A stretch of DNA of 48,812 nt from Thermoguttaceae bacterium (GTDB lineage: Bacteria > Planctomycetota > Planctomycetia > Pirellulales > Thermoguttaceae), in NCBI GenBank assembly GCA_017447865.1, contig JAFSMO010000064.1, forward strand, positions 1-48,812, in the 5' to 3' direction. The position numbers were made by a program, and so were the translations under genes. Below are positions 26,759-34,279 of this stretch, piece after piece. The notes under the pieces were generated by a model. That model was not told the DNA's origin and did not search any database. It worked only from the letters and a program-made list of their open reading frames with translations. Numbering within the stretch: the first letter of the stretch is position 1; the number at the start of each line of letters is the position of its first letter.

Positions 26759-27010
26759 GCGGGGACGACGCTTCCAGCGTCGTCTTTTCGGAGTGCGGCA
26801 ATACAGAAGCCGAAGGCTTCCTTTGCCGCTTTCACTTAGCGACCGAAAAATTTAGCGGTAAAAAAAGTTTTTTCTCGTGGGAAACGTCCAGCGCGCTTCA
26901 GCGGCAAACGCCTCTTCGAGGCTGGATTGCCGCAAGGGAAAGCGGTGAATGTCGCTTGCGCGACTGTATCACCGCACTCCGAAAAACGACGCTGGAAGCG
27001 TCGTCCCCGC
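26759..27010. repeat. ~250-bp compound inverted repeat between PL11 gene and fusA
   Basis: Outer arms 26759-26803 and 26966-27010 are about 45 bp and nearly identical as inverted copies, with one indel and a short mismatch. The outer arm itself contains a palindrome (GACGACGCTTCCAGCGTCGTC). Inside are further nested stems: GAAGCC/GGCTTC (26806-26820), and GCGGCAA/TTGCCGC (26901-26933) around GCCTC/GAGGC. No gene is credible inside. It resembles a non-autonomous mobile element or a large cruciform; its inner block is related to the palindrome at 7991. Confidence 0.85.
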
Positions 27011-27050
27011 ATTCTTGCGAGCAGTTTTCGGGAAATTTCACCGCGTCCTC

Positions 27051-27078
27051 TTGAAATTTTTTATTTTTGTGCTAAAAT
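27051..27078 (+). promoter_or_regulatory. Promoter for fusA
   Basis: TTGAAA at 27051-27056 and TAAAAT at 27073-27078 with a 16-base, T-rich spacer, just downstream of the compound inverted repeat. Confidence 0.7.
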
Positions 27079-27132
27079 AGACCCACGAACTCATCTCCTT
27101 TTAAGCCTTTTTTTACTGAAAGCTGGTAAACC

Positions 27133-29235
27133 GTGGCGGAACTGAATCCTGTTTCTGTAATTCGTAATATTGGCATCGCGGCGCACATCGACTCGGGAAA
27201 AACCACGCTCAGCGAGCGCATTCTTTTTTATGCCGGCCGGATCCATCGCATGAACGAGATCTCCGAGGGCGCCGGCGCGACGATGGACTCGATGGATCTT
27301 GAGCGTGAGCGCGGGATCACGATCCAGAGCGCCGCCACGACCGTTCACTGGAAAGACCGCCAGATCAACCTGATCGACACGCCGGGGCACGTGGATTTTA
27401 CGGTCGAGGTGGAACGCTCCCTGCGCGTGCTGGACGGGGCGGTCCTCGTCCTTTGCGCCGTCGGCGGGGTCCAGCCGCAGTCACTGACGATCGACCGGCA
27501 AATGCGCCGCTACAAAGTGCCGCGCCTGGCGTTCATCAACAAAATGGACCGGACCGGCGCGAATCCGTTCGAGGTCATGCGTCAGCTTCACGAGCGGCTC
27601 GCCTGCAACCCGGTCCTGATGGAGTACCCGATCGGGAAGGAGCAGGATTTTCAGGGGGTCGTGGACCTCATCACCCGTGAGGCGATCTACTTCGACGGCG
27701 CAAACGGGGAGAAAGTCCGCCGGGAGCCGTGCCCCGAAAATCTCCGGGAGGCGGTGGAGGAGTACCGCGGGAAGATGCTCGAAAGCCTTTCCATGTTCAG
27801 CGACGACATTCTGGAAACCCTCCTGAGCGATGAAGCGGAGAAAATCACCAACGAGAAAATCAACGAAGTGACGCGGAACGCGACGCAGGCGGGCCTCATG
27901 ACGCCGGTCTATATGGGGACGGCGTACAAGAATAAAGGGGTCCAGCCGCTTCTGGACGCGGTCGTGGAATTTCTGCCGGCCCCGACCGACACGCATCCGA
28001 CGGCGCTGGAATTTCAGGAGCCGCACCGGGAGATCGCGCTCAAGCCGGACCCGGAGCTCCCGACCGTCGCGATGGCGTTCAAAATCGTGGAGGACCCGTA
28101 CGGGACGCTCGTTTTTATGCGCATTTACCAGGGGTCGTTCCGGAAGGGCGAGCAGTACTACAATCAGCGGACCGGGAAGCGCGAGCGTTTCGGCCGGATC
28201 GTCCGGATCCACGCCGACGAGCGGATGGAGATCGAGGAAGCGGGCGCCGGCGAGATCGTGGCGATCATGGGCCTCGACTGCGCTTCCGGCGACACTTTCT
28301 GCAGCGAGTACCCGTTCTGCACGCTCCAGAGCATGTACGTGCCGGAGCCGGTGATCCAGGTCGCGATCACTCCGAAAGAACGGGGCGACGCGAATAAACT
28401 CGGGAAAGCGCTCCAGCGGTTCCGCCGGGAGGACCCGACGCTTCTGATCACCAACGACAAAGAATCCTCCGAGACCATCATGTCCGGGATGGGCGAGCTG
28501 CATCTGGAGGTTTACGTCGAGCGCATCCGCCGCGAGTATAACGTGGACGTGGAGGTTTCCCGGCCGCGCGTGAACTACCGGGAGGCGCCGACCCAGCCGT
28601 TCAAATTCGACTACCGGTACAGGAAGCAGACCGGCGGTTCCGGCCAGTACGCGCACATCGTGGGCGAGCTTTTGCCCCTGGCGGAAGAAGGGACCGACGA
28701 GTACTTCCTCTTCGAGGAGCAGGTGGTCGGCGGCCGCATCCCGCGCCAGTACATTCCGGCCATTGAAAAGGGCGTGCGCAAGTCGCTCGAAAAAGGACCC
28801 GTGGCCGGTTTTCCGATCGTGAATTTGCACTACCTCGTGAAGGACGGGTCGTACCATGAGGTGGACAGTTCGGACATGGCGTTCCAGATCTGCGCCCAGA
28901 CGACGATCCGCGAGTACTTCCCCAAGACGAAGCCGTGCCTGCTCGAGCCGGTGATGAAGATCGCGATCGAGTGCCCGCAGAGTTTCCAGGGGTCGGTCGT
29001 GGGCGACCTTTCCCAGCGCCGCGGCGTGATCATGAACACGGAAATCGTTCAGGGGACCGTCCGGATCGAGGGCGAAGTGCCGCTTGCCGAAACGTTCGGC
29101 TACATGACCGACCTGCGGAGCATTACGCAGGGCCAGGGGACGTTCCTCCTGATGTTCTCGCGCTACAAACCGCTCCCCGCGTACCTTCAGGACGAAGTGA
29201 TCCTGGAGCGGAAGAAGCAGTTGAGCGGGAAATAG
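27133..29235 (+). CDS. fusA: Elongation factor G (mitochondrial/spirochaete/planctomycete-type)
   Basis: 700 residues, full length. GTPase motifs: AAHIDSGKTTLSER (G1, with the Ser that marks mitochondrial EFG1 and its bacterial relatives where most EF-G have Ala), RERGITI (G2), DTPGHVDF (G3), NKMDR (G4). Domain IV carries the long translocation loop region (RQTGGSGQYAHI). It moves tRNA and mRNA during translation. It is not next to tufA, rpsL or rpsG, as is usual for this subgroup. The start is the GTG at 27133; its ribosome-binding site is weak. A large hairpin begins at its stop codon. Confidence 0.96.
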   Translation: MAELNPVSVIRNIGIAAHIDSGKTTLSERILFYAGRIHRMNEISEGAGATMDSMDLERERGITIQSAATTVHWKDRQINLIDTPGHVDFTVEVERSLRVLDGAVLVLCAVGGVQPQSLTIDRQMRRYKVPRLAFINKMDRTGANPFEVMRQLHERLACNPVLMEYPIGKEQDFQGVVDLITREAIYFDGANGEKVRREPCPENLREAVEEYRGKMLESLSMFSDDILETLLSDEAEKITNEKINEVTRNATQAGLMTPVYMGTAYKNKGVQPLLDAVVEFLPAPTDTHPTALEFQEPHREIALKPDPELPTVAMAFKIVEDPYGTLVFMRIYQGSFRKGEQYYNQRTGKRERFGRIVRIHADERMEIEEAGAGEIVAIMGLDCASGDTFCSEYPFCTLQSMYVPEPVIQVAITPKERGDANKLGKALQRFRREDPTLLITNDKESSETIMSGMGELHLEVYVERIRREYNVDVEVSRPRVNYREAPTQPFKFDYRYRKQTGGSGQYAHIVGELLPLAEEGTDEYFLFEEQVVGGRIPRQYIPAIEKGVRKSLEKGPVAGFPIVNLHYLVKDGSYHEVDSSDMAFQICAQTTIREYFPKTKPCLLEPVMKIAIECPQSFQGSVVGDLSQRRGVIMNTEIVQGTVRIEGEVPLAETFGYMTDLRSITQGQGTFLLMFSRYKPLPAYLQDEVILERKKQLSGK

Positions 29236-29337
29236 GATCCGGAGGGCCGGCGTCCCGCCGGTCCAACTAATGGCTTTAAGCTTTTCCCACTTTAACCTTT
29301 ATTAACTTGACCGGCGGGACGCCGGCCCTCCGAATCC
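29235..29337. repeat. Inverted repeat with ~30-bp arms after fusA
   Basis: Arms 29235-29266 and 29307-29337 are nearly perfect inverted copies (GGAGGGCCGGCGTCCCGCCG core), separated by about 40 bases. Each arm is itself a palindrome (GGCCGGCG/CGCCGGTC). The stem starts at the last base of the fusA stop codon. It could terminate transcription or be an intergenic mobile repeat. Confidence 0.85.
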
Positions 29338-29364
29338 TCCCAAATCAGTAACAGTTTTTTTCTT

Positions 29365-30204
29365 ATGAACCTTTCAGCCACCATTTTCGAGATCCGCGAA
29401 TTCTCCATTTTTGACGGAGCGGGCATTCGCACGACGGTCTTTCTGAAAGGCTGCCCGCTGCGCTGCGCGTGGTGCCATAATCCGGAGGGGATCGCGTTCG
29501 AGCCGCAAATTCTGTTCAACGCGCAGAAGTGCAAGCACTGCGGAAACTGCCTCAAGGAGCACGACCCGAACGTCGGGCCGGAGAGTTTCTGCCCCACTGG
29601 CGCGAAACGTTTGTGCGGCTTTCGGATGGATTCGGACGAACTGGCGGCCAAACTCCTGCGTCAGGCCGACGTTTACGCCATGAGCGGCGGCGGAGTCACT
29701 TTTTCGGGGGGCGAGCCGCTCGCCCAGGCCCCGTTTGTGCGGGAGGTGATGCGGAAACTCCACGAAAACGGCGTCCAGACCGCCGTGGAAACCTCCGGCG
29801 CCGTCAGCCCCGAGTTTTACCGGCTTGGGCTGGAATTCTGCGACTTCGTTTTCCAGGACCTCAAGCACCCGACGCCCGAGGGCTTCCGGCACTACTGCGG
29901 CGGCGATCTGGCGCTGGTTTTGCGGAACGTGGAGCAGCTCAAAGAGTCCGGGAAACCGTTCGTCTTCCGGATCCCGCTGATCCCGGAGGTGAACGACTCG
30001 CTTGAGTCCATGACCCGGTTCGCGGAACTCGCCGACGGGATCCCGACGCTTCAGCGGGTCGAGATTTTGCCGTACCACCTGACCGCCGGCGCGAAGTACC
30101 ACCTGGTCGGGCGGAAGTACGAGCCGGAATTCCCGGAGGAGCGGACGCACGAAATCTTCACCGCTCCGTTCGAGGAAAGGGGGATCCCGTGGAAGATCCT
30201 TTGA
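29365..30204 (+). CDS. Glycyl-radical enzyme activating protein (radical SAM)
   Basis: 279 residues. The radical-SAM cluster motif is CPLRCAWC in FLKGCPLRCAWCHNPEG. An auxiliary cysteine set follows, CKHCGNC then FCPTG 14 residues on and RLCG, enough for one additional [4Fe-4S] cluster rather than the two usual in glycerol/propanediol-dehydratase or benzylsuccinate activases. SAM-binding SGGGVTFSGGEPL and VETSG are clear. It would install the glycyl radical on a partner enzyme, which is not in the window. It indicates anaerobic metabolism. It overlaps the next gene by 16 bases. Confidence 0.92.
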   Translation: MNLSATIFEIREFSIFDGAGIRTTVFLKGCPLRCAWCHNPEGIAFEPQILFNAQKCKHCGNCLKEHDPNVGPESFCPTGAKRLCGFRMDSDELAAKLLRQADVYAMSGGGVTFSGGEPLAQAPFVREVMRKLHENGVQTAVETSGAVSPEFYRLGLEFCDFVFQDLKHPTPEGFRHYCGGDLALVLRNVEQLKESGKPFVFRIPLIPEVNDSLESMTRFAELADGIPTLQRVEILPYHLTAGAKYHLVGRKYEPEFPEERTHEIFTAPFEERGIPWKIL

Positions 30205-31493
30205 AATCCCCGGGGCGTGAAGAACGGGCGGACGTCCTGATCCTGGGCGCGGGACCGGCGGGGCTCATGGCGGCGCTCGGCGCGGCGGGGCTTTCCGCGT
30301 CGAATTTCGATTTGAGCCGAAACCGGAAGAAAATCCTTCTGATCGAGAAAATGCCGAAGCCGGGCCGGAAGCTCCTCATCGCGGGAAGCGGGCGGTGCAA
30401 CGTCACGCACGCCGGGCCGATCGCCGACTTTTGCGCCCATTACGGCCGTGACGCGGGAAAGGCCCGTTTTGTGAAGCCGGCGCTGATGAACTTCACGAAT
30501 CAGAATCTGGTGGCGTTTCTGGCGGCGCGGGGTCTGCCGTGCGTCGAGCTGAATGACGGGAAGATTTTTCCCCGTTCCGAGAATTCGCGCGATGTGCTGC
30601 GGGTCCTGCTGGAGGCTTGCGAAGACGCCGGCGTTCAGTTCCTCTGCGGCGAGGAAGTCACGGCCTTGAGCCGAAACGAAGAAACGCCGGTTTTCGAGGC
30701 GAAAACGCGCTCGGGCCGGACGTTTCAGGCCGAAAAACTCGTTTGTGCGGTCGGCGGAAAATCGTTTCCCACGACGGGTTCCACGGGCGACGGCCAAATC
30801 TTCGCGCAGGCTTTCGGCCTTCCGTTTGTCGAGCTTCGCCCGGCGCTCACGCCCGTGACGGTGAAGGCGTACGCGTTCGCGTCCTGTGCCGGGATCGCGC
30901 TTCCGGAAACGCTCGTGACGCTTTGGCGGTCCGGGAAAAAACTCGCCGAGCACCGCGGCGACGTACTTTTCACCCACCACGGTCTTTCCGGCCCGGGAAT
31001 TCTGGACTTCAGCCGGGATTTTCTGCCCGGGGATGAACTTCACCTGACGCTTGCCGAGGGGCTGGAGGACGCGCCGCTGTGCGCTCTGCTTCAGGAAAAC
31101 CCCCAGCGGGAAATCGGGAATCTGATCCGCACGGAGTTTCGGCTCCCGGACCGTTTCGTCTCGGAACTGCTCCGTTCGGAAGGGCTTCCGGCGGAAATGA
31201 AAGCGTGGGAAGTGACCAAAAAAACGCGCAAAACCCTCCTGAAACTTTTGAAGGATTTTGCGCTCGTGATTCAAACTCTCGGCGGTTTTCGCGAGGCGAT
31301 GGTGACGGCGGGCGGAGTCGCGCTGGAGCAGGTGAACCGCCAGACGATGGAGTCGCGGCGGGTCCCGGGGCTTTACTTTGCCGGGGAAGTGCTCGACGTG
31401 GACGGCGACTCGGGCGGGTTTAACCTCCAGTTCGCGTTTTCGTCCGGGCTTCTGGCGGGGCAAAGCGCCGGAGCGGGGCAGACCGGCGCGTAA
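30189..31493 (+). CDS. NAD(P)/FAD-dependent oxidoreductase, BaiN/YhiN (HI0933) family
   Basis: 434 residues from a GTG at 30189 overlapping the activase gene. FAD binding by ILGAGPAGLMAALGAAG, the family motif KPGRKLLIAGSGRCNVTH, and VGGKSFPTTGSTGDG; the C-terminal flavin motif is ETLGGF-like (QTLGGFREAMVTAGGV) and GLYFAGEVLDVDGDSGG. Members include BaiN, a bile-acid flavoprotein, but most have no known substrate. Its stop codon (TAA at 31491) lies inside a REP-like repeat. Coupled to the radical-SAM activase, perhaps only for shared expression. Confidence 0.9.
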   Translation: MEDPLKSPGREERADVLILGAGPAGLMAALGAAGLSASNFDLSRNRKKILLIEKMPKPGRKLLIAGSGRCNVTHAGPIADFCAHYGRDAGKARFVKPALMNFTNQNLVAFLAARGLPCVELNDGKIFPRSENSRDVLRVLLEACEDAGVQFLCGEEVTALSRNEETPVFEAKTRSGRTFQAEKLVCAVGGKSFPTTGSTGDGQIFAQAFGLPFVELRPALTPVTVKAYAFASCAGIALPETLVTLWRSGKKLAEHRGDVLFTHHGLSGPGILDFSRDFLPGDELHLTLAEGLEDAPLCALLQENPQREIGNLIRTEFRLPDRFVSELLRSEGLPAEMKAWEVTKKTRKTLLKLLKDFALVIQTLGGFREAMVTAGGVALEQVNRQTMESRRVPGLYFAGEVLDVDGDSGGFNLQFAFSSGLLAGQSAGAGQTGA

Positions 31494-31523
31494 TTCCGCG
31501 CTTTGCGCTTCATTTACCGCCTT
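31487..31523 (-). repeat. REP-like palindromic repeat, single copy (minus orientation)
   Basis: One copy of the family whose plus-sense form reads AAGGCGGTAAATGAAGCGC then CGGAATTACGCG. It contains the stop codon of the flavoprotein gene (plus) and the stop and last codons (coding GGK) of the CE7 esterase gene (minus). Other copies are at 36423-36564 and 40886-41043. Confidence 0.85.
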
Positions 31524-32781
31524 CCATCGTGTACGCTTTTCCGTTGGGCATTCCGTAACCGTGCGTATTGCCCTGGTGGAACGTCAGTTTCTTCGGAACC
31601 GACAAATTATTGAAAACGACCACCTGGCCCGACGGCGGGCAGACGTAATCGCCCAGGCCCGCGTCCATCGTCACGGGGCACTGGATCCGCTTCGCGTGGT
31701 TGGCCGGATCGAGAAACTCCAGCGCTTCGGTCCATTCGGGCCGCCAGCCGGTGAGGCGATTCATTTTGGTCGGGCCGGAAAGGTCGAGGCACCACGCCAC
31801 ATTCGCGTAGCACTCGGTCACGTCATGGTCAAGGCCCGCAACGCTCAGACTCTGGAACGCGCCGCCGCTCCCGCCGGAGACTTTCAGGTTCTTGCCGTCC
31901 CACTCGGGTAGGGTCTTGACGAACTGGACCGCCCGCAGCGCGCGCAGGATGATCCCGTTCAGGTAGCTCGTCTCGGTTTTCTGGTTCTCCTCTTTGTTGA
32001 AGCCGAACCCGCGCAGCTCGCCCTGGAAGAGATTCGTGTAGTACTCCTGCGGCTGGCCGTTCAGGATCCCGTGAATATTGATGTTCAGCGCGATCCCTTT
32101 TTTGCCGAAGCCGACCGGCTTGTTCGCGCTGTTGCAACCGTAGCCGTGGAAGGAAACCTCCGCCGGGAGCGACTTTTCCTTCGCGTCCCTGGGCATGCAC
32201 AAGTAGCCGGAAGTCGGCTTTCCGATGCACCGGATCTTCACATCCCAGCACAGAACGTCCGGGTCACCGCTTTCGACCGGGACCTTTTCGAGCAGCTCGA
32301 TGGGGATTTCCGCCAGACGGGCTTTCTGACCGTCCCAGTAAGCGTCAAAGCCTTCCGGTTCGGGCGCGCTCTTGATCTGGTCCATCAGCACGCCCGCGCC
32401 GCCGTAAAACTCGACGTTTTTGCAGTACTGCGGCTCCGGTTCGCGCTTGAGCGGTTTGCCGTCTTCGCCGATCGCCTGGCAGAAAACGTACACGAAACCG
32501 GGGACTTTGAGCGACGTCTTGACGAGGAACGGCTCCGAGGCGTTGGAGACGGTTTCGCCCGACTCGGTGATTCCGTCGTCGCCTGTTCGCCGCCAGGTGA
32601 ATATCACGCCGTCCACGGGCTGGCCGTCACGGAGCAACTGAATTTTGAACGTCATTTCCTCGCCCGGCTGGTATTCGAGCGGGTTTTTGTCGGTCTCGCC
32701 GTAAAAACTGTAGTTCGCGGCGAGCAAAACCGCGGCCAGAAGGAACTGGAACACAAAAGAAAAAGGAAGGATTTTTTTCAT
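31510..32781 (-). CDS. Secreted acetylxylan esterase-like hydrolase (CE7/AXE1)
   Basis: 423 residues with signal peptide (ILPFSFVFQFLLAAVLLAA). An N-terminal beta-sandwich-like part (about 25-120) precedes an alpha/beta hydrolase. CE7 features: PAEVSFHGYGCNSANKP (oxyanion region), nucleophile Ser in KVSGGSGGAFQS, Asp in DAGLGDYVCPPS, and His in NTHGYGMPNG. It should remove acetyl groups from plant polysaccharides or acetylated oligosaccharides. The final residues MEGGK and the stop come from a REP-like repeat. The lipoprotein gene lies upstream on the same strand. The ribosome-binding site is weak. Confidence 0.88.
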   Translation of the reverse strand: MKKILPFSFVFQFLLAAVLLAANYSFYGETDKNPLEYQPGEEMTFKIQLLRDGQPVDGVIFTWRRTGDDGITESGETVSNASEPFLVKTSLKVPGFVYVFCQAIGEDGKPLKREPEPQYCKNVEFYGGAGVLMDQIKSAPEPEGFDAYWDGQKARLAEIPIELLEKVPVESGDPDVLCWDVKIRCIGKPTSGYLCMPRDAKEKSLPAEVSFHGYGCNSANKPVGFGKKGIALNINIHGILNGQPQEYYTNLFQGELRGFGFNKEENQKTETSYLNGIILRALRAVQFVKTLPEWDGKNLKVSGGSGGAFQSLSVAGLDHDVTECYANVAWCLDLSGPTKMNRLTGWRPEWTEALEFLDPANHAKRIQCPVTMDAGLGDYVCPPSGQVVVFNNLSVPKKLTFHQGNTHGYGMPNGKAYTMEGGK

Positions 32782-32868
32782 GGGATCATCAATGGATTAA
32801 AGTTACGAGGAGGGCTTTGGGAACGTTGTCCCCCCTCTTTCAAGAACAGTTTGGGCCTGGAATTTTTT

Positions 32869-33183
32869 TTATTTTCCAGCTTTTTTCCGCTCTTTTTCCA
32901 ACTCTTTCTTCTCCATTTCGAGCATTTTCCTTTCGTTTTTGAGCCGGTCCTCATTGGTGGCTTTCAGATACGCGACGCGCTCTTTGTCGTTATGCTTTTT
33001 GGCCTCTGCGAGCTGCTCCTTATAGATTTTTTCAGCTTCCTCGATGTACTGTTCCCTCTCCTGGATGGCTTCTTCAAGGGTTTCGACTGGGGGTTTCTGC
33101 TGGTACTTTTTTTTGCCGCAGCCAGAAGCAAGGCCGAGGAAAAGCGGTGCAGCGGAGAGGGAAAGGAATGTTCTGCGATTCAT
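32869..33183 (-). CDS. Small lipoprotein, highly charged coiled coil
   Basis: 104 residues from MNRRTFLSLSAAPLFLG. The signal has RRTFLS, resembling a twin-arginine motif, and ends with the lipobox-like LASGC. The mature part is almost wholly a charged Glu/Lys/Arg helix (EEAIQEREQYIEEAEKIYKE), a predicted coiled coil. The ATG at 33183 is preferred over 33195 because GGAG lies six bases ahead. It is probably anchored to a membrane facing the periplasm. Function unknown. Confidence 0.78.
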   Translation of the reverse strand: MNRRTFLSLSAAPLFLGLASGCGKKKYQQKPPVETLEEAIQEREQYIEEAEKIYKEQLAEAKKHNDKERVAYLKATNEDRLKNERKMLEMEKKELEKERKKAGK

Positions 33184-33259
33184 AGGAATCTCCATGGAAA
33201 AGGAAAATGAGATGAATTCAGGCGTTTCGAGGTGATCCGTTCACGCTCAACGTTTTTCG

Positions 33260-33265
33260 ATTATA
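33260..33265 (-). promoter_or_regulatory. Consensus -10 element for the lipoprotein gene
   Basis: TATAAT on the minus strand (33265-33260), about 77 bases before the lipoprotein ATG. No convincing -35 was found at 17 bases (TTTTAT). Confidence 0.45.
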
Positions 33266-33412
33266 GACGATTTCACTAATTAATAAAAGGGGAGGGGGAA
33301 GTAATTTTCTGTTTTTCGGGTTTAAAAAATGTAAAAAATTTTTCAAAAATAAGAAAAAAGTCAAATATTCCGAAAAAGCAACCTCTCCCCCCCTTCCCAA
33401 AACGCGCGGGTG

Positions 33413-33421
33413 TGTTATAAT
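33413..33421 (+). promoter_or_regulatory. Extended -10 promoter for rpsO
   Basis: TGTTATAAT at 33413-33421 is a TGn-extended consensus -10; the -35 region is C-rich and poor. Transcription would begin near 33428, giving a ~97-nt leader. Confidence 0.7.
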
Positions 33422-33432
33422 GTCGCTAACTT

Positions 33433-33502
33433 TTTGTAGTTGGCTACAAAGAGAGGGTTTGTAACTTTTAATTTATTTCACGGCGGCGTAAAACCTTCCG
33501 TG
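33433..33502 (+). promoter_or_regulatory. Structured rpsO leader, possible S15 autoregulatory RNA
   Basis: The predicted leader contains a perfect 7-bp hairpin with a TTGG loop (TTTGTAG/CTACAAA, 33433-33450) and a second stem CACGG/CCGTG (33479-33502) just before the start region. S15 represses its own synthesis through diverse leader RNAs in several bacteria, so a similar role is plausible. The link here is inference. Confidence 0.4.
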
Positions 33503-33524
33503 CAAAACAAGGAAAAAGAATCAG

Positions 33525-33794
33525 ATGTCAATCACGAAAGAAACCAAACAGAAAACGATTCAGGATTTCAAACGCAGCCCCAACGATACCGGGAGCTCAG
33601 AGGTTCAGATCGCCCTTCTTACGGCCCGCATTAACTCTTTGACCGAGCACATGCAGTCCCACAGCAAAGACTACTCCTGCCGTCGCGGCCTTCTCCGCCT
33701 CGTCAGCCAGCGCCGTGGTCTTCTCGATTACCTCAAAGGGGTTGATGCGCAGCGTTACCTGGACATCATCAAGAAGCTGAACATTCGTAAGTAA
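33525..33794 (+). CDS. rpsO: 30S ribosomal protein S15
   Basis: 89 residues, the standard length. Typical S15 text: DTGSSEVQIALLTARINSLT, the conserved helix HSKDYSCRRGLLRLVSQRR and LLDYLK. It binds 16S rRNA early in small-subunit assembly. rpsO upstream of pnp is the order in many bacteria; here a hairpin and 485 bases separate them. The site AAGGAAAAAG is about 8-12 bases before the ATG. Confidence 0.97.
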   Translation: MSITKETKQKTIQDFKRSPNDTGSSEVQIALLTARINSLTEHMQSHSKDYSCRRGLLRLVSQRRGLLDYLKGVDAQRYLDIIKKLNIRK

Positions 33795-33819
33795 ATCATT
33801 TGCTTTCCCGTGTGAAATC

Positions 33820-33854
33820 AGACTCGGCCGCTGCAGGAATCAGCGGTTGAGTCT
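33820..33854 (+). terminator. Terminator after rpsO
   Basis: A two-part stem, AGACTC/GAGTCT outside and CCGCTG/CAGCGG inside with one 2x2 mismatch, 7-nt loop, followed by CCTTGATTTTAG. It lies 25 bases after the rpsO stop. Confidence 0.65.
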
Positions 33855-34279
33855 CCTTGATTTTAGCGCATTTTGTTTTTTCTTCAGATTCACGCGGGAA
33901 ATGGATGAAAACAGGATCAGGATTCGGGATGGAAACCAGGAACGCGCCTAAGGTTCGTCTCTTATTTTTCTTTTCTTGAGTAATGATTCTGGAATTTTTT
34001 GTTGTGCTTGTTCCATTTGAGATTTTCATGAATTACCTCGAAGGTCATTGCTCTGCAAAGTGTTTCGGGGGCTTGCCGGAATCTTGAATGAGTTACGAAA
34101 GAGTCTGCTTTAGGAATCGTCATTGGTCGGTGAGAAAGTCGTTAGTTGGCGGATTTGCAGGTGTAGTGAGTATTCAAAGCAGGCAGAGTTTTTTTGTGTG
34201 CCATTTTTCTGTTAATCAAATTCTTGTCGGAAATTGAAAAGCCGGGAATGGCCCATGGAGTGAAAAGGAAAATTTAGAA
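33855..34279 (+). other. 425-base spacer before pnp, nothing convincing
   Basis: No gene is supported. A 77-codon open frame on the minus strand (33796-34029) has a composition unlike the neighbours and no start signal. No consensus promoter pair was found, although pnp must be transcribed from here or by read-through from rpsO. The long leader could hold a processing site for pnp autoregulation, as in E. coli, but nothing specific is seen. Confidence 0.4.

Noticed and set aside
26664..27054. Short open frames within the spacer before fusA
   Set aside because: They lie in the compound inverted repeat and the two promoters, with biased composition and no start signals.
33796..34029. 77-codon minus-strand frame between rpsO and pnp
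   Set aside because: Overlaps the rpsO terminator, has no ribosome-binding site and no recognisable sequence.
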